This document shows, piece by piece, positions 34,950 to 45,454 of a DNA stretch of 63,598 bases. This stretch comes from Helcococcus bovis (GTDB lineage Bacteria; Bacillota; Clostridia; Tissierellales; Peptoniphilaceae). The DNA lies in assembly GCF_046035435.1 (NCBI RefSeq), contig NZ_JBFNFH010000009.1, one strand, 5' to 3'. Both the position numbers and the translations under genes were made by a program. The notes under the pieces were generated by a model that had not been told where the DNA came from, searched no databases, and saw only the letters and a program-made list of their open reading frames with translations. Numbering within the stretch: the stretch's first letter is position 1; the number at the start of each line of letters is the position of its first letter.

Positions 34950-35444
34950 ATGTTTTTAACACAAGCACAAGATGCTGGCGGAATTAATTCATTTATTTAT
35001 ATTTTATATGGTGGATTAATAATGTTTTTCATTTACAAATTCTATAAACAGCACGCAGCTGCAAAAAGTGCTAAGGGCGAGGTTTTTAAGTTTAGAAAAG
35101 ATGTTAACAAGATAATGATATTGTTGACAGTTCTTATTACTGCTTTTGGAATCTACAATATATTCACTGGACAAGTTGCTTCAGGGGTAATAATGTTGAT
35201 TTTAATTGTAATTTTAGGATTTGAATATACATCACCAAATGTTTTTGCAGAAAATGGATTTGTAATTGATGGAAAATTTGTAGAATGGCATGAAGTGAAA
35301 AAATGGGGATTTGATGTTGAAAGAGGCGAACTTTTAGTTAGATTCAAAAAAGAATTTGAAGAAAAACAAGGAGTTTTGAGAATTGCAAAAAAAGATATTA
35401 AATCTGTTGAAGATTTATTTAGAAAATATAAATTAAAAAAATAA
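34950..35444 (+). CDS. uncharacterised membrane protein
   Basis: 164 residues with three hydrophobic segments (about 12-32, 53-70, 74-92) and a soluble C-terminal part (FVIDGKFVEWHEVKKWGFDVERGELLVRF) resembling a small PH-like beta domain of the DUF5673 kind. I do not recognise a function. It follows ftsH by 17 bp with AAAGGAGG and may be co-transcribed. Confidence 0.65.
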   Translation: MFLTQAQDAGGINSFIYILYGGLIMFFIYKFYKQHAAAKSAKGEVFKFRKDVNKIMILLTVLITAFGIYNIFTGQVASGVIMLILIVILGFEYTSPNVFAENGFVIDGKFVEWHEVKKWGFDVERGELLVRFKKEFEEKQGVLRIAKKDIKSVEDLFRKYKLKK

Positions 35445-35499
35445 AAATAGAATATAAAAAATTGACTGGTATCTTTTAAGAACTAGATCGGAGGAAAAA

Positions 35500-36084
35500 A
35501 TGAATAATAAAACACAAAATATCACTTTATTAGGGATATTAACATCAATAATTATAATTATGACTGCAGTACCAGGGTTAGGATTTATACCGATAGGATT
35601 AGTAAATGCAACTATCATTCACGTTCCTGTAATAATTTTAGCGATAGTTAAAGGACCAAAAATGGGTGCTATTTTAGGGATTATATTTGGACTTTCATCT
35701 ATGGCAAATGCTTTTTTAAGACCAACTCCCACATCATTTTTATTTATGAATCCAATTATAGCGATAGGACCTAGAATTTTAATTGGTGTATTATCAGGAT
35801 ATAGTTTTATATTTATAAAGAAATTATTAAAAAATGATAGCATTTCTGCTGGATTAGCAGCAGGTATTGGTTCAATGACTAATACTGTAGGAGTATTAGG
35901 ATTAATTTATATAATTTATGCACAAAGATATTTAGAAGTGACAAAAATAGATGGACAAAATGCTTTTAATGTTTTACTAGGTATTGCAGGTGGACAAGGT
36001 GTTATTGAAATGCTTGTGTGTATAGCAATTGTAATACCTATTGCTACAATTTTATTAAAACTAGATAGAAGAGGAATTTTATGA
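35500..36084 (+). CDS. panT: ECF transporter substrate-binding (S) subunit, probably for pantothenate
   Basis: 194 residues, about six membrane segments, with the ECF S-component start QNITLLGILTSIIIIMTAVP and the conserved LRPTPTSFLFMNP block. It overlaps coaX, pantothenate kinase, by 4 bp; that context points to a PanT-like pantothenate importer using a shared ECF energising module encoded elsewhere. Substrate is inferred from the neighbour. Confidence 0.8.
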   Translation: MNNKTQNITLLGILTSIIIIMTAVPGLGFIPIGLVNATIIHVPVIILAIVKGPKMGAILGIIFGLSSMANAFLRPTPTSFLFMNPIIAIGPRILIGVLSGYSFIFIKKLLKNDSISAGLAAGIGSMTNTVGVLGLIYIIYAQRYLEVTKIDGQNAFNVLLGIAGGQGVIEMLVCIAIVIPIATILLKLDRRGIL

Positions 36085-36863
36085 TATTAATCATAGATAT
36101 AGGAAATACCAATGTTGTATTAGGTATTTATAAAGATAATAAAAAAATAAATAGTTGGAGATTAGAAACTAGACAGACAAAAACAATGGATGAATACGGT
36201 TCTCAGATAGAATCTATTTTATTACATGAGGGGATATCCGTAAATGATATAAAAGATGTAATAATTGGATCGGTAGTTCCAACGCTACAAAATACATTTA
36301 AGTTAATGTGTGAAAAATATTTAAATCATGAACCTATAGTAATTGGGGAAAATACTAGGACTGGAATGCCTATAAAGTATGAAAATCCTAAAGAAGTTGG
36401 GTCTGATAGAATCGCTAATTCTGTTGCTATGATAGAACATTATAAATTGCCGGCTATTTTAATTGATATGGGAACTGCTATTACATTTGATGTTGTAAGT
36501 GAGAAAGGAGAATATTTAGGTGGTGCAATAGCTCCAGGGATGAATATTGCTTCAAATGCTCTTTTTGAAAAGACATCAAAATTACCAAAAGTAGAATTTG
36601 ATGTTCCTAAATCTTCAATTGGGAAAACAACTGAAGAAGCTATTAAGTCAGGACTTGTATATGGTTATGTTGGACTTGTAGATAATATTATAGAGCAAAT
36701 CTTGAAAGATTTAGGAGTAAGTAAAGAAGATACATCTATAATTGGGACTGGTGGATATTCAAACTTAATTTCACAGATGTCAAGATATATTACAGAAACT
36801 GATAAAGATATTACTTTAGAAGGAATGAGATTAATATATGAAAAAACAAAGAGGAAGGCTTAA
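36081..36863 (+). CDS. coaX: type III pantothenate kinase
   Basis: 260-residue ASKHA-fold kinase with DIGNTNVVLG at the N-terminus, GSDRIANSVA and DMGTAITFDVV. It phosphorylates pantothenate with ATP, the first step to coenzyme A. Translationally coupled to the transporter upstream (ATGA) and to the MATE gene downstream (TAATG). Confidence 0.95.
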   Translation: MILIIDIGNTNVVLGIYKDNKKINSWRLETRQTKTMDEYGSQIESILLHEGISVNDIKDVIIGSVVPTLQNTFKLMCEKYLNHEPIVIGENTRTGMPIKYENPKEVGSDRIANSVAMIEHYKLPAILIDMGTAITFDVVSEKGEYLGGAIAPGMNIASNALFEKTSKLPKVEFDVPKSSIGKTTEEAIKSGLVYGYVGLVDNIIEQILKDLGVSKEDTSIIGTGGYSNLISQMSRYITETDKDITLEGMRLIYEKTKRKA

Positions 36864-38221
36864 TGAAAAAATCAAAGACAAAACTTAATTTAGTTGAAGG
36901 AAGCATTCTAAAAAAATTGGTATTATTAAGTGCACCTTTGATGGCTACATCTTTTGTAAATATGGCTTACAATATGACAGATGCAGCTTGGTTAGGCAGA
37001 TTGGGGTCCGATTCGGTGGCAGCATCAGGATCGGCTCATTTTTTTGTTTGGATTGCAAGTGCATTGATTGGAATATCAAGAGTAGGGACAAGCATATTTG
37101 TTGCCCATGAATATGGTTCTAATAACAAAAATAGATTAAATAATACAATAAAAAATGGCATTGTTTTACTATTTTTAATTGTTTTAGCATATTCTTTATT
37201 TATTAATTTATTTGCTGGAAAACTGATTGGGATTTATAATTTAAATGAAAAAGTATCCTCTTTTGGTATAACATATTTAACCATATTTTCATATGGATTT
37301 ATTTTTACTGGATTAAATATGTTATTTTCAAATATATATAATAGCTTAGGTAATAGTTTTTATCCTTTTGTAGCGAATGTTGTAGGATTAGTAATGAATA
37401 TTATATTAGATCCAATGTTAATTTTTGGATTTGGACCTATTCCATCAATGGGCATAGCAGGAGCAGCATACGCATCCGTTTTTTCACAATTTATAGTTTT
37501 AATAATTTTATTAGTTGATATATTTAAGACTAAAAATGAAATTTATGAAGGTATATTTCACGGAATTATTTCATTTGAAGATTTATTATTGAAATTTAAA
37601 AAGGGATTTCCTGCTGGGCTTATGAGTATTACTCATGCAATTATATCTTTAAATTTAGCAAGATATACTTCATTTTATGGAACTAAACCGATGGCAGTTG
37701 CATCCGTAGGTGCTATAATCGAGTCAATAACGTGGATGACAACTGAAGGACTGCAAGGCGCTATTATTGGATTTGTTGGACAAAATTTTGGTGCGAAATT
37801 ACATGATAGATTAAATAGAGTTATAAATACTTCTTTGAAAATTGTTTTTGCAATAGGTTTAATAGGTACGTTTGTACTAATAACATTTAGATATAGTTTA
37901 TTTGGTTTGTTTATTCCAAATGAGCCAGATACTATAATTATAGGGGCTTCTTATTTATTAATTTTAGGAATGTCACAATTATTCATGGCAATGGAAATAG
38001 GAATCGCTGGTGTACTTAATGGTCTTGGAGAAACTAAATCTCCAGCAATTGTTTCTATGATATTTAATATTTTAAGGATTCCAATGGCTCTTATATTAAT
38101 GCGATATTACCAATTTTATGGTATTTGGATTGCAATGACAATTTCTTCAATTTTTAAGGGAATATTTGCATATATTATGTTAATAAAGGAAAAACAAAAA
38201 GTTGAAAAAGTATTTGAATAA
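36863..38221 (+). CDS. MATE family efflux transporter
   Basis: 452 residues with about twelve membrane segments and MATE-type motifs (LSAPLMATSFVNMAYNMTDAAWLGRLG; GQNFGAKLHDR). It exports cationic drugs or metabolites using ion gradients. Substrate unknown. Last gene of the panT-coaX unit before a strong terminator. Confidence 0.9.
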   Translation: MKKSKTKLNLVEGSILKKLVLLSAPLMATSFVNMAYNMTDAAWLGRLGSDSVAASGSAHFFVWIASALIGISRVGTSIFVAHEYGSNNKNRLNNTIKNGIVLLFLIVLAYSLFINLFAGKLIGIYNLNEKVSSFGITYLTIFSYGFIFTGLNMLFSNIYNSLGNSFYPFVANVVGLVMNIILDPMLIFGFGPIPSMGIAGAAYASVFSQFIVLIILLVDIFKTKNEIYEGIFHGIISFEDLLLKFKKGFPAGLMSITHAIISLNLARYTSFYGTKPMAVASVGAIIESITWMTTEGLQGAIIGFVGQNFGAKLHDRLNRVINTSLKIVFAIGLIGTFVLITFRYSLFGLFIPNEPDTIIIGASYLLILGMSQLFMAMEIGIAGVLNGLGETKSPAIVSMIFNILRIPMALILMRYYQFYGIWIAMTISSIFKGIFAYIMLIKEKQKVEKVFE

Positions 38222-38222
38222 T

Positions 38223-38276
38223 AAAAAATGGACTTTTGTAAAATTATGATATTTTGCAAAAGTCCATTTTTTATTT
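38223..38276. terminator. bidirectional terminator between MATE gene and histidine kinase gene
   Basis: AAAAAATGGACTTTTGTAAAAT (from 38223) pairs with ATTTTGCAAAAGTCCATTTTTT, with A and T tracts on both sides so it works in both directions for the convergent genes. Confidence 0.88.
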
Positions 38277-38279
38277 TTA

Positions 38280-39608
38280 TTACATGGTAATTGTAAATTC
38301 AGTTCCTTTTCCTAATTCAGAATTTACATCTATTTTAAATCCTAATAGTTCAACATAAGTCTTCGTTATTGCTAATCCTAGACCTTGTCCGCTGACTTTT
38401 GTATTTCTAACATTGTCCACTCTGTAAAATCTTTCAAAAATATGAGGTAGATCGTCTTTACTTATCCCTATTCCGTTATCAGATATTGTAATAACAACTC
38501 GATTTGTAAATGATTGAAAAATGATTTCGATTTTACCATTTTCATTACTAGCTTTAATAGCATTTGATATTAAATTTGATATAATTTGCGTTAGTTTATC
38601 ATAATCAGAATTTATAATTTTACCTTCATCAAAAATTTTGATTAATTTTAAATTCTTTTCTTTCAATAGTGGTTCAAAACTGGCAGATACATTTTCTAAT
38701 AAATTAACTACGTCAAATTCTTCAATTTTTAATTCATTAAAGTTTTCTTTTTTGTTAAATGTTATTTCTAAATTTTCTATCATAGAACTAATTCTTCTAG
38801 TTTCAGATAATAGCATCGAAATGGTATCTTTATCAGCTTCAATTATTTCATCTTTTATACCTTCTAAATGAAGAATTAAATTCGTTATAGGAGTTCTCAA
38901 TTCATGTGCTATATCATGAGAATAATCAATTCGATACTGTTCTTGCATTTTTAATGAGCGTGATAAATAATTTATATTCGATGATAATTCGTCTAATTCA
39001 TATATATCATATTTGTTATCAGATGTAACATACTTTTTATCAATCAACTTTTTGGTTTTATCTTGAATTTCTTTAATAGGAATTGTAATATTTTTACTTA
39101 ATAAAACTATTAAGATAGTTGCTATAACAATTGAAATTATAAATATAACAACATATTGAGTTATAATATCCGCTTGAAATACATCCATTGTTTTATTATA
39201 AGAATAAACATTATCAATATAAGAAACTTCCAAAGTTCCAGCTAATTGATTATTTGCATTTATTATATTGTATGTTGACTTTACAATATCAGTACTTCTT
39301 AAATTCTTATTATGTTCGTAATCTAAATTATCATACTTTAGTAATAATTTATTGTCTTTATTATAATATTTTATTAAAATTGATTTGTTTTTTGAATATG
39401 ATTCTAATAAAAACGGATTTAAATCATTTTCTGTTTTTATGATCTCTGTTATATCATCTTTGATTTGCTTAAATTCAGTCTGTCTTTGGATTCTAAGATA
39501 ATATTTTAACTTATTATCAAATGTGTAAATTGATGTGAATGCTGAAAGCATCAATACAAAAATTAGTAATGAAATAAAAGTTATATTTAATTTCTTACTT
39601 AGATTCAT
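38280..39608 (-). CDS. two-component sensor histidine kinase
   Basis: 442 residues from ATG 39608, chosen because GGTGA precedes it and the start gives MNLSKKLNITF; an ATG at 39638 is also in frame. Two membrane segments bracket an extracytoplasmic sensor, then HAMP, the H-box SHDIAHELRTPI, N-box SNLISNAIKAS, and ATP motifs DNGIGI, GQGLGLAI. It overlaps the response-regulator gene by 14 bp. The signal is unknown; the next gene in the same direction upstream is a PBP, which suggests envelope stress. Confidence 0.92.
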   Translation of the reverse strand: MNLSKKLNITFISLLIFVLMLSAFTSIYTFDNKLKYYLRIQRQTEFKQIKDDITEIIKTENDLNPFLLESYSKNKSILIKYYNKDNKLLLKYDNLDYEHNKNLRSTDIVKSTYNIINANNQLAGTLEVSYIDNVYSYNKTMDVFQADIITQYVVIFIISIVIATILIVLLSKNITIPIKEIQDKTKKLIDKKYVTSDNKYDIYELDELSSNINYLSRSLKMQEQYRIDYSHDIAHELRTPITNLILHLEGIKDEIIEADKDTISMLLSETRRISSMIENLEITFNKKENFNELKIEEFDVVNLLENVSASFEPLLKEKNLKLIKIFDEGKIINSDYDKLTQIISNLISNAIKASNENGKIEIIFQSFTNRVVITISDNGIGISKDDLPHIFERFYRVDNVRNTKVSGQGLGLAITKTYVELLGFKIDVNSELGKGTEFTITM

Positions 39609-40293
39609 GGATGTCACCAGCTTTGTATCCCAATCCATATATGGTTTTTATATACATTGGATTTTTAGGATTATCTTCTATCTTTGCACGTATATTTTTT
39701 ATATGAGTGTCAACAGCTCTATCAAAAGCATCATATTCATATCCAAAAGCAATTTCAATAATTTCATTTCTAGTAAATGTTTTTGTTGGATTTTTAAATA
39801 GAGTTAATATAATCATTAATTCATTTTTTGTTAATGAAATTTCTAAATCATTTTTTAAAACTCTGTTATTTTTGATATCAATTTTTAATTTTCCATCAGC
39901 AGTTGTAATGATATTATCTTTTTGATTTATTTTAGTTCTTCTTAATAATGCTTTAACTCTTTCAACTAACTCCATACCAGAAAATGGTTTTTTTACATAG
40001 TCATCAGCACCAGATTTAAATCCTTTAATTATATCTGTTTCACTAACTTTTGCTGTAACTAGAATTACGGGAATATCAGAATTTTCTCTTAACACTTCTA
40101 AAACTTTTTCTCCTGTTATCTTTGGTATCATAAGATCTAAAATTATTAAATCAAAACTATTTTTATAAAATTTGTCAATTGCTTCTGATCCATCATGTGC
40201 GATATCAGTGTTAAATCCGTTTTTTTCTAAATAAGTTTTTTCCATTTTTGCTATACCTGGTTCATCTTCAACAATTAATATATTATATGTCAT
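39595..40293 (-). CDS. OmpR/PhoB-family response regulator
   Basis: 232 residues: receiver domain with phospho-acceptor Asp53 (IILDLMIP), Lys in VKKPF, and a C-terminal winged helix (FTRNEIIEIAFGYEYDAFDRAVDTHIKNIRAKI). Partner of the kinase downstream. CGGAGGGG ribosome site on the minus strand. Confidence 0.94.
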   Translation of the reverse strand: MTYNILIVEDEPGIAKMEKTYLEKNGFNTDIAHDGSEAIDKFYKNSFDLIILDLMIPKITGEKVLEVLRENSDIPVILVTAKVSETDIIKGFKSGADDYVKKPFSGMELVERVKALLRRTKINQKDNIITTADGKLKIDIKNNRVLKNDLEISLTKNELMIILTLFKNPTKTFTRNEIIEIAFGYEYDAFDRAVDTHIKNIRAKIEDNPKNPMYIKTIYGLGYKAGDIHESK

Positions 40294-40312
40294 TTTCCCC
40301 TCCGATTTTATA

Positions 40313-40345
40313 AATTTAGCTGCTACAAAATGTAGCAGCTAAATT
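40313..40345 (-). terminator. 15-bp perfect hairpin between pbp1A and the response regulator gene
   Basis: AATTTAGCTGCTACA (40313-40327) pairs exactly with TGTAGCAGCTAAATT (40331-40345). On the minus strand it lies 4 bp after the pbp1A stop and 20 bp before the regulator ATG. The following TTTATAAAA is a weak T tract, so it may attenuate rather than fully terminate. Confidence 0.65.
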
Positions 40346-40349
40346 AATT

Positions 40350-43300
40350 CTAAAAGCTAAATATTGATCTTCTACCATTAGAATTATTTTCTTTTTGAGT
40401 TTCTTTATTGGTTTCACCATTATTAGGATCATTTGGATTTAATGGACTAATAGGCGAAGTTGGTTTCTTTATTGTAGTAGTTACTTTACCATCTTTTGTG
40501 GTTACTTGAGTTATAACTGTTCCATCTGGTCTTGTTGTTACAACTTCAACATCTCCATTTTCTTTTCTTGTAGTTACCATAATACTTCCATCTGGCAATT
40601 TTGTTACTTCTGGCTGTATTATAATAGGTAAGTCAGAAAACTTAGTAGGAACATTGTAAGCCCAGTCTCTTGGAACTATATTATTGAACTGACTTGGATT
40701 ATATGGGATAGGTCTATTAACAAAAACCCTCTGTTCAACAAGTCCTAGCGGTGTTTTGTTTACAGCAAGTAAATTATTTCTTTTATCTATATTAACCAAT
40801 ACGTGAGAATTAGATACTTTTGTAGGCTCAGTACCTTTTTTGAAATATTCACTATAAATCATATTTCCTCTTGGATCTTGCGAAGTGTATTTTGAAGGTA
40901 ATAATCCATCAACTTTACTTACTTTTACTTCAACGATATTTTTTGGTTTTTCAAATTTAGCTGGTTCTTTACCTTCTAACAATTTATTCATAAAATTACC
41001 GAAAAATGAGGTAAGATTTGCTGATTTACCAAACATATGCAAATTATTATTATCAAATCCTATCCAGGTTGCAGATGTATAATATGGATTAAAACCTGCA
41101 AACCAAAAATCTGCATTGTCATTATTTGTACCAGTCTTTCCGGCTGTTTCAATACCGTTTGGATTTAATGCTCCATTGTGATAATCAAAGTCATTTACAA
41201 TATCTTTAAGAACGTCTGTAATTAAGAAACTAGTTTCTTTTGAAAAAACTTTAATTGGTTTATGTTCATTTTTATATATTATGCCAACTTTAGGTTTTTC
41301 TATTTTTATAATTACTGAAGCGGGAATTCTTTCGCCGTTATTTGCAAATGTTTGATATGCATTTGCCATCTTGAAGACACTAAATCCTTCCACTACTGAT
41401 CCGATCCCCATAGCAGGTCTCTCATCATTTTCGTTTGGATTTTCCTTTGCGCTAACAAATGTATCTTCTTCTGGATGCTCTTTATTTATTAAACCTAATT
41501 TTTCTAAATATGGAATAGATTTTGAAACACCTAAATCTTCACCTAAAATTTTAACAGCTGGAGGGTTTAATGACTCTTTTAAAGCCTCTCTAGTTGTTAC
41601 AATACCTCTATACACATTGTCATAGTTTACTGGCCATGGTAAATTATTAATTAATTCATATGGAGTGTCATCTATTGGTGTAGCTAGAGTACGACCTTCT
41701 TCAATAGCTGGAGCGTAAACAGCTAAAGGCTTCATTGAAGAAACTGGTTGTCTAAAGAAGTTTGTAGCTCTATCAATTGTATCATCATCACTATTTCCTC
41801 TTTTTGCAACCATTGCAACCACTTCCGCAGTTTTACTATCAAGTACTACTGTTGAAGATTGAGGTTGAACAGTTCCGTTTTTTTCAACTGCATAATATTT
41901 TTTATTAATAATTAGATTATTATTTTCAATCTTATAGAAATCTTTTACATTTTCAAAAAAATCTTTCTTTATCATAAATTTTTCATCATTAATTTCCTTT
42001 AGATAATCATTTTTAATTTCAATATTTGAAACTCTAAATGTATATAATTGATTGTCATCACTAATTTTATAAAATGGTTTAATGTATATACCATTATTAA
42101 TTTTAGCAAGTCTTGATGATGAAAAAATTAAATTTCCATCTTTATCAAATTCATACCATCCAGAAGGAACATAAAGTTCTTCTTTATCAGTTAATAAATT
42201 TGATTTTTTATAGTAAATTTTATTCTTATTTGAATTTACTATATCACCCAAATTATCAATTTTGAAGTCGCCAAATAGGGGACCTCCATTTGATTGATAA
42301 CTAAAAATATTTGCAAAATTACTATATGTTTCTTCTAATTTTTTTTGTGCGTTCCAATCAATAGTTGTTGTAATATTTAATCCACCAGTATAAAGAAGAT
42401 TTTTTGCTTCTTCATATTTCATGTTTTGAGTTTGCATTATCGCATCAATGGCTTGTGACTTTATTAGAGAAGATATGGCTGTTGCATATTGTTTATTTTC
42501 TTTTGAACCAGGTTTAACACTTCCTAATAAATCAAATTTCAAAGCTTCATCATATTCTTTTTTTGATATTTTTCCCAAATTATACATTTTCTTTAATGTA
42601 TAATTTTTTCTATCAAGAATAGCATCATTTAAGACTGCAACATATTCTACACCTTGCAATCTATATGGGCCAGCAGTTTTTGCACCTTTAGGAACATCCG
42701 CAGGGCTATATGCATAAAATAAACTGTAATTTGAAGGAGCTTGAACAATCGAAGCTATTGCAGCGGATTGAGCTATATTTAAATCTTTAGCTGATTTTGA
42801 AAAATATGTTTGAGCTGCAGCTTCAACTCCATAAGAATTTTGCCCTAAGAATACTCTATTTAAGTAGCCTTCTAAAATTTCATCTTTGCTTATTTGTTTT
42901 TCAACTCCTAAAGCTAGGTACATTTCTTGTATTTTTCTTTCCCAACTAACTTCATTAGTTAAATATACATTTTTTATAAGTTGTTGGGTAATTGTTGAAC
43001 CACCTTGAGCTATGCCACCAGATGTAACATTTGTTATAAATGATCTTAAAACACTTTTTGGATCAACACCATTATGTGTTTCAAATCTTTCATCTTCTAA
43101 ACTTATAAACGCATCTTTTAGAGATTTTGGAACATCTTTTATACTTATAATTTCTCTATATTCATCAAATGCGATTGATTCAATTAAATTTCCATCTCTG
43201 TCTAAAATGTTAGAATTTTGATTCAAATTTAATGAAATATTTTTTGGGTTAATTTTTGGAGAACCTTCAGCAACTTTTATTATTGAAACTCCAAGCATTG

Positions 43301-43406
43301 CGCCAATTGTAATCACTAGTATTCCTATAACCAATACGAATAATAAAATTATTTGTATTATTCTTTTCACCATGGATGCAGGAATATCAGATATTTTTTT
43401 CTTCAT
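40350..43406 (-). CDS. pbpA: bifunctional class A penicillin-binding protein (PBP1A type)
   Basis: 1018 residues: N-terminal membrane anchor (about 15-40), glycosyltransferase 51 domain (SLEDERFETHNGVDPKS; GGSTITQQLIKN; KIQEMYLALG), and a transpeptidase with S556-SMK559, SLNP and KTGTNNDNADFWFAG. The C-terminus has a Thr/Val-rich tail with DGxVxxxxxR-like repeats and a Pro/Asn linker. It polymerises and cross-links peptidoglycan. AAGGAG ribosome site. Transcribed toward the two-component system, possibly with read-through. Confidence 0.93.
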   Translation of the reverse strand: MKKKISDIPASMVKRIIQIILLFVLVIGILVITIGAMLGVSIIKVAEGSPKINPKNISLNLNQNSNILDRDGNLIESIAFDEYREIISIKDVPKSLKDAFISLEDERFETHNGVDPKSVLRSFITNVTSGGIAQGGSTITQQLIKNVYLTNEVSWERKIQEMYLALGVEKQISKDEILEGYLNRVFLGQNSYGVEAAAQTYFSKSAKDLNIAQSAAIASIVQAPSNYSLFYAYSPADVPKGAKTAGPYRLQGVEYVAVLNDAILDRKNYTLKKMYNLGKISKKEYDEALKFDLLGSVKPGSKENKQYATAISSLIKSQAIDAIMQTQNMKYEEAKNLLYTGGLNITTTIDWNAQKKLEETYSNFANIFSYQSNGGPLFGDFKIDNLGDIVNSNKNKIYYKKSNLLTDKEELYVPSGWYEFDKDGNLIFSSSRLAKINNGIYIKPFYKISDDNQLYTFRVSNIEIKNDYLKEINDEKFMIKKDFFENVKDFYKIENNNLIINKKYYAVEKNGTVQPQSSTVVLDSKTAEVVAMVAKRGNSDDDTIDRATNFFRQPVSSMKPLAVYAPAIEEGRTLATPIDDTPYELINNLPWPVNYDNVYRGIVTTREALKESLNPPAVKILGEDLGVSKSIPYLEKLGLINKEHPEEDTFVSAKENPNENDERPAMGIGSVVEGFSVFKMANAYQTFANNGERIPASVIIKIEKPKVGIIYKNEHKPIKVFSKETSFLITDVLKDIVNDFDYHNGALNPNGIETAGKTGTNNDNADFWFAGFNPYYTSATWIGFDNNNLHMFGKSANLTSFFGNFMNKLLEGKEPAKFEKPKNIVEVKVSKVDGLLPSKYTSQDPRGNMIYSEYFKKGTEPTKVSNSHVLVNIDKRNNLLAVNKTPLGLVEQRVFVNRPIPYNPSQFNNIVPRDWAYNVPTKFSDLPIIIQPEVTKLPDGSIMVTTRKENGDVEVVTTRPDGTVITQVTTKDGKVTTTIKKPTSPISPLNPNDPNNGETNKETQKENNSNGRRSIFSF

Positions 43407-43545
43407 ATTTTACTCCTTGAAAATTTAACATTTAAATGTTAGATTCGTGTGTTTAAATACTTTCCATTATATTATAACATATTACCCGAATAATTAAAAT
43501 ATACACATTCTTACTTATTTGTTATAATGAATTAAGGTGGTAAAT

Positions 43546-44811
43546 ATGGAAAAAGAAAAAGTAATAATTGTAGATGTGAATTTAAATAACAAATATACAG
43601 AGAGTCAATTAGAATCAAGAATATTTGAATTAAAAGAGCTTGTAAGAGCTTCTAATTCTGAATTTGTTGCAAGTGTAGTTCAAAATCTAAAGGAAATAAA
43701 TTCTAAGTTTTATATTGGGTCAGGTAAGGCAGAAGAATTATCAGAAATGGCACAAAATTTAGAGGCAGATACTATAATTTTTAATAATGAACTTACTGGT
43801 TCGCAGATGAAAAATTTAGAAGATGTTATCAAGAAGAAAATTGTAGATAGAACGGGATTAATATTGGATATTTTTGCAACTAGAGCTAGAACTAATGAAT
43901 CAAAATTACAAATAAAGCTTGCTCAACTTGAGTATAGATTGCCTAGATTGGTTGGATTTAGGAATTATCTATCAAGAGAAGGGGCAGGTATAGGAACTAG
44001 AGGACCTGGTGAACAAAAACTTGAAATAGATAGAAGATTTGTGCAAAGGGAAATTAGTTCAATTAAAAATAAATTAAAGAATATTGAAAACAAACGTATT
44101 GTTGAAAAAAGTAAAAGATTAAATTCAAACATTCCGATTGTATCATTGATTGGATATTCTAACGCTGGAAAATCAACCATTTTGAATGCTTTGAGTGATA
44201 GATATTCTGAAAATGTAAAAAAAGTTTATTCAGATGATTTGTTGTTTGCTACTTTAGATACATCTGCAAGAAAAATTAAATTGTTAAATGGTAAAGATAT
44301 TATAATCACTGATACTGTAGGATTTATTTCTGATTTACCTACAAAATTGGTAGAATCTTTTAAATCTACTTTGGAGGAAGTAAGAGATTCTAATTTAGTT
44401 TTAATTGTTGTTGATGCATCAAATTATGATTATGAAATACAGATTAAAGCGACAGAAGATATATTGGCAGATATGGATTTGAGCGAAAAAGATATACTAT
44501 ATGTGTTTAATAAAATGGACAAAAATCCTGATTTTAAATTTTATAAAAAAGTAGATAATGAAATTTATATTTCAGCTATGCGTGAAAATGACGTTGAACA
44601 ATTAATTAAAAATATAGAAAAACTTTTATTTGGAGATTATTCAATTTATGAGGTTTTTGTGCCTTATTCAGATTATGATAAAGTAAAAGAATTAGTTCCT
44701 GCATCATTTAAGAAAGATGAGGAATTTGAAGCTCAGGGTGTTAAAACATATCTATTGCTAGATGATAGTATGAAAATAAAATATGGAAAGTATATTAGAA
44801 ATGAAGTATAA
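43546..44811 (+). CDS. hflX: GTPase HflX
   Basis: 421 residues from ATG 43546 (AAGGTGG upstream; GTG 43537 is a less likely start). N-terminal HflX domain (SGKAEELSEMA, GPGEQKLEIDRR) and a G domain (GYSNAGKSTILNAL, DTVGFISDLP, NKMD). It rescues stalled or heat-damaged ribosomes by splitting them. -10 TATAAT at 43523-43528. Confidence 0.94.
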   Translation: MEKEKVIIVDVNLNNKYTESQLESRIFELKELVRASNSEFVASVVQNLKEINSKFYIGSGKAEELSEMAQNLEADTIIFNNELTGSQMKNLEDVIKKKIVDRTGLILDIFATRARTNESKLQIKLAQLEYRLPRLVGFRNYLSREGAGIGTRGPGEQKLEIDRRFVQREISSIKNKLKNIENKRIVEKSKRLNSNIPIVSLIGYSNAGKSTILNALSDRYSENVKKVYSDDLLFATLDTSARKIKLLNGKDIIITDTVGFISDLPTKLVESFKSTLEEVRDSNLVLIVVDASNYDYEIQIKATEDILADMDLSEKDILYVFNKMDKNPDFKFYKKVDNEIYISAMRENDVEQLIKNIEKLLFGDYSIYEVFVPYSDYDKVKELVPASFKKDEEFEAQGVKTYLLLDDSMKIKYGKYIRNEV

Positions 44812-45454
44812 AGAATATAAATCAATTCTTAATGAATATTCAAATGAAATTGAAATTAATAAATCAAGATTTATTGCAAATATAAAGTATTGTGAAACAG
44901 AAGAAGAGTCACTAGCTTTTATTGATGAAATAAGAAAAATGCATAGAGATGCTACTCATAATTGTACAGCATATATAAATGGTGATATCTCAAATATACA
45001 AAGGTATAATGATGATGGTGAACCTCAGGGAACAGCAGGTATACCAATGCTTGAAGTGCTAAAAAAAGAAGAATTGACTAATTTATGTGTAGTAGTTACA
45101 AGATATTTTGGTGGTAAAAAACTTGGTGCATCAGGTCTTATAAGAGCTTATGGAGGTGCTGTTTCAGATGTTTTAAGGGTTTCAGAAATTATAGAATTTA
45201 AGAATTATTATAAAGTTAAACTTGTATTTGATTATAATTTTTTAGGAAAAATTGATAATTATATAGGAGAACAAAACTTTTACATTAAGCAAAGAGATTA
45301 TTTAGAAAAAATAGAAAATATAATGTATATTAGTGTTTTGAAATATCAAAAATTTAAGGAACAATTATTTGAAATTACAAGTGCAAATATTGATATTAAA
45401 ATAATTGATGAAGTATTATTAAAAGTTAGAAATGGGGAAATTATAGACTTATGA
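44801..45454 (+). CDS. yigZ: YigZ/IMPACT family protein
   Basis: 217 residues from ATG 44801, overlapping the hflX stop. UPF0029/IMPACT motifs: IEINKSRFIANI, DDGEPQGTAGIPML, VVTRYFGGKKLGASGLIRAY. Homologues are linked to translation regulation, but the bacterial role is unclear. An ATG at 44783 is in frame; the family usually begins near MKYKEYKSI. Confidence 0.9.
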   Translation: MKYKEYKSILNEYSNEIEINKSRFIANIKYCETEEESLAFIDEIRKMHRDATHNCTAYINGDISNIQRYNDDGEPQGTAGIPMLEVLKKEELTNLCVVVTRYFGGKKLGASGLIRAYGGAVSDVLRVSEIIEFKNYYKVKLVFDYNFLGKIDNYIGEQNFYIKQRDYLEKIENIMYISVLKYQKFKEQLFEITSANIDIKIIDEVLLKVRNGEIIDL

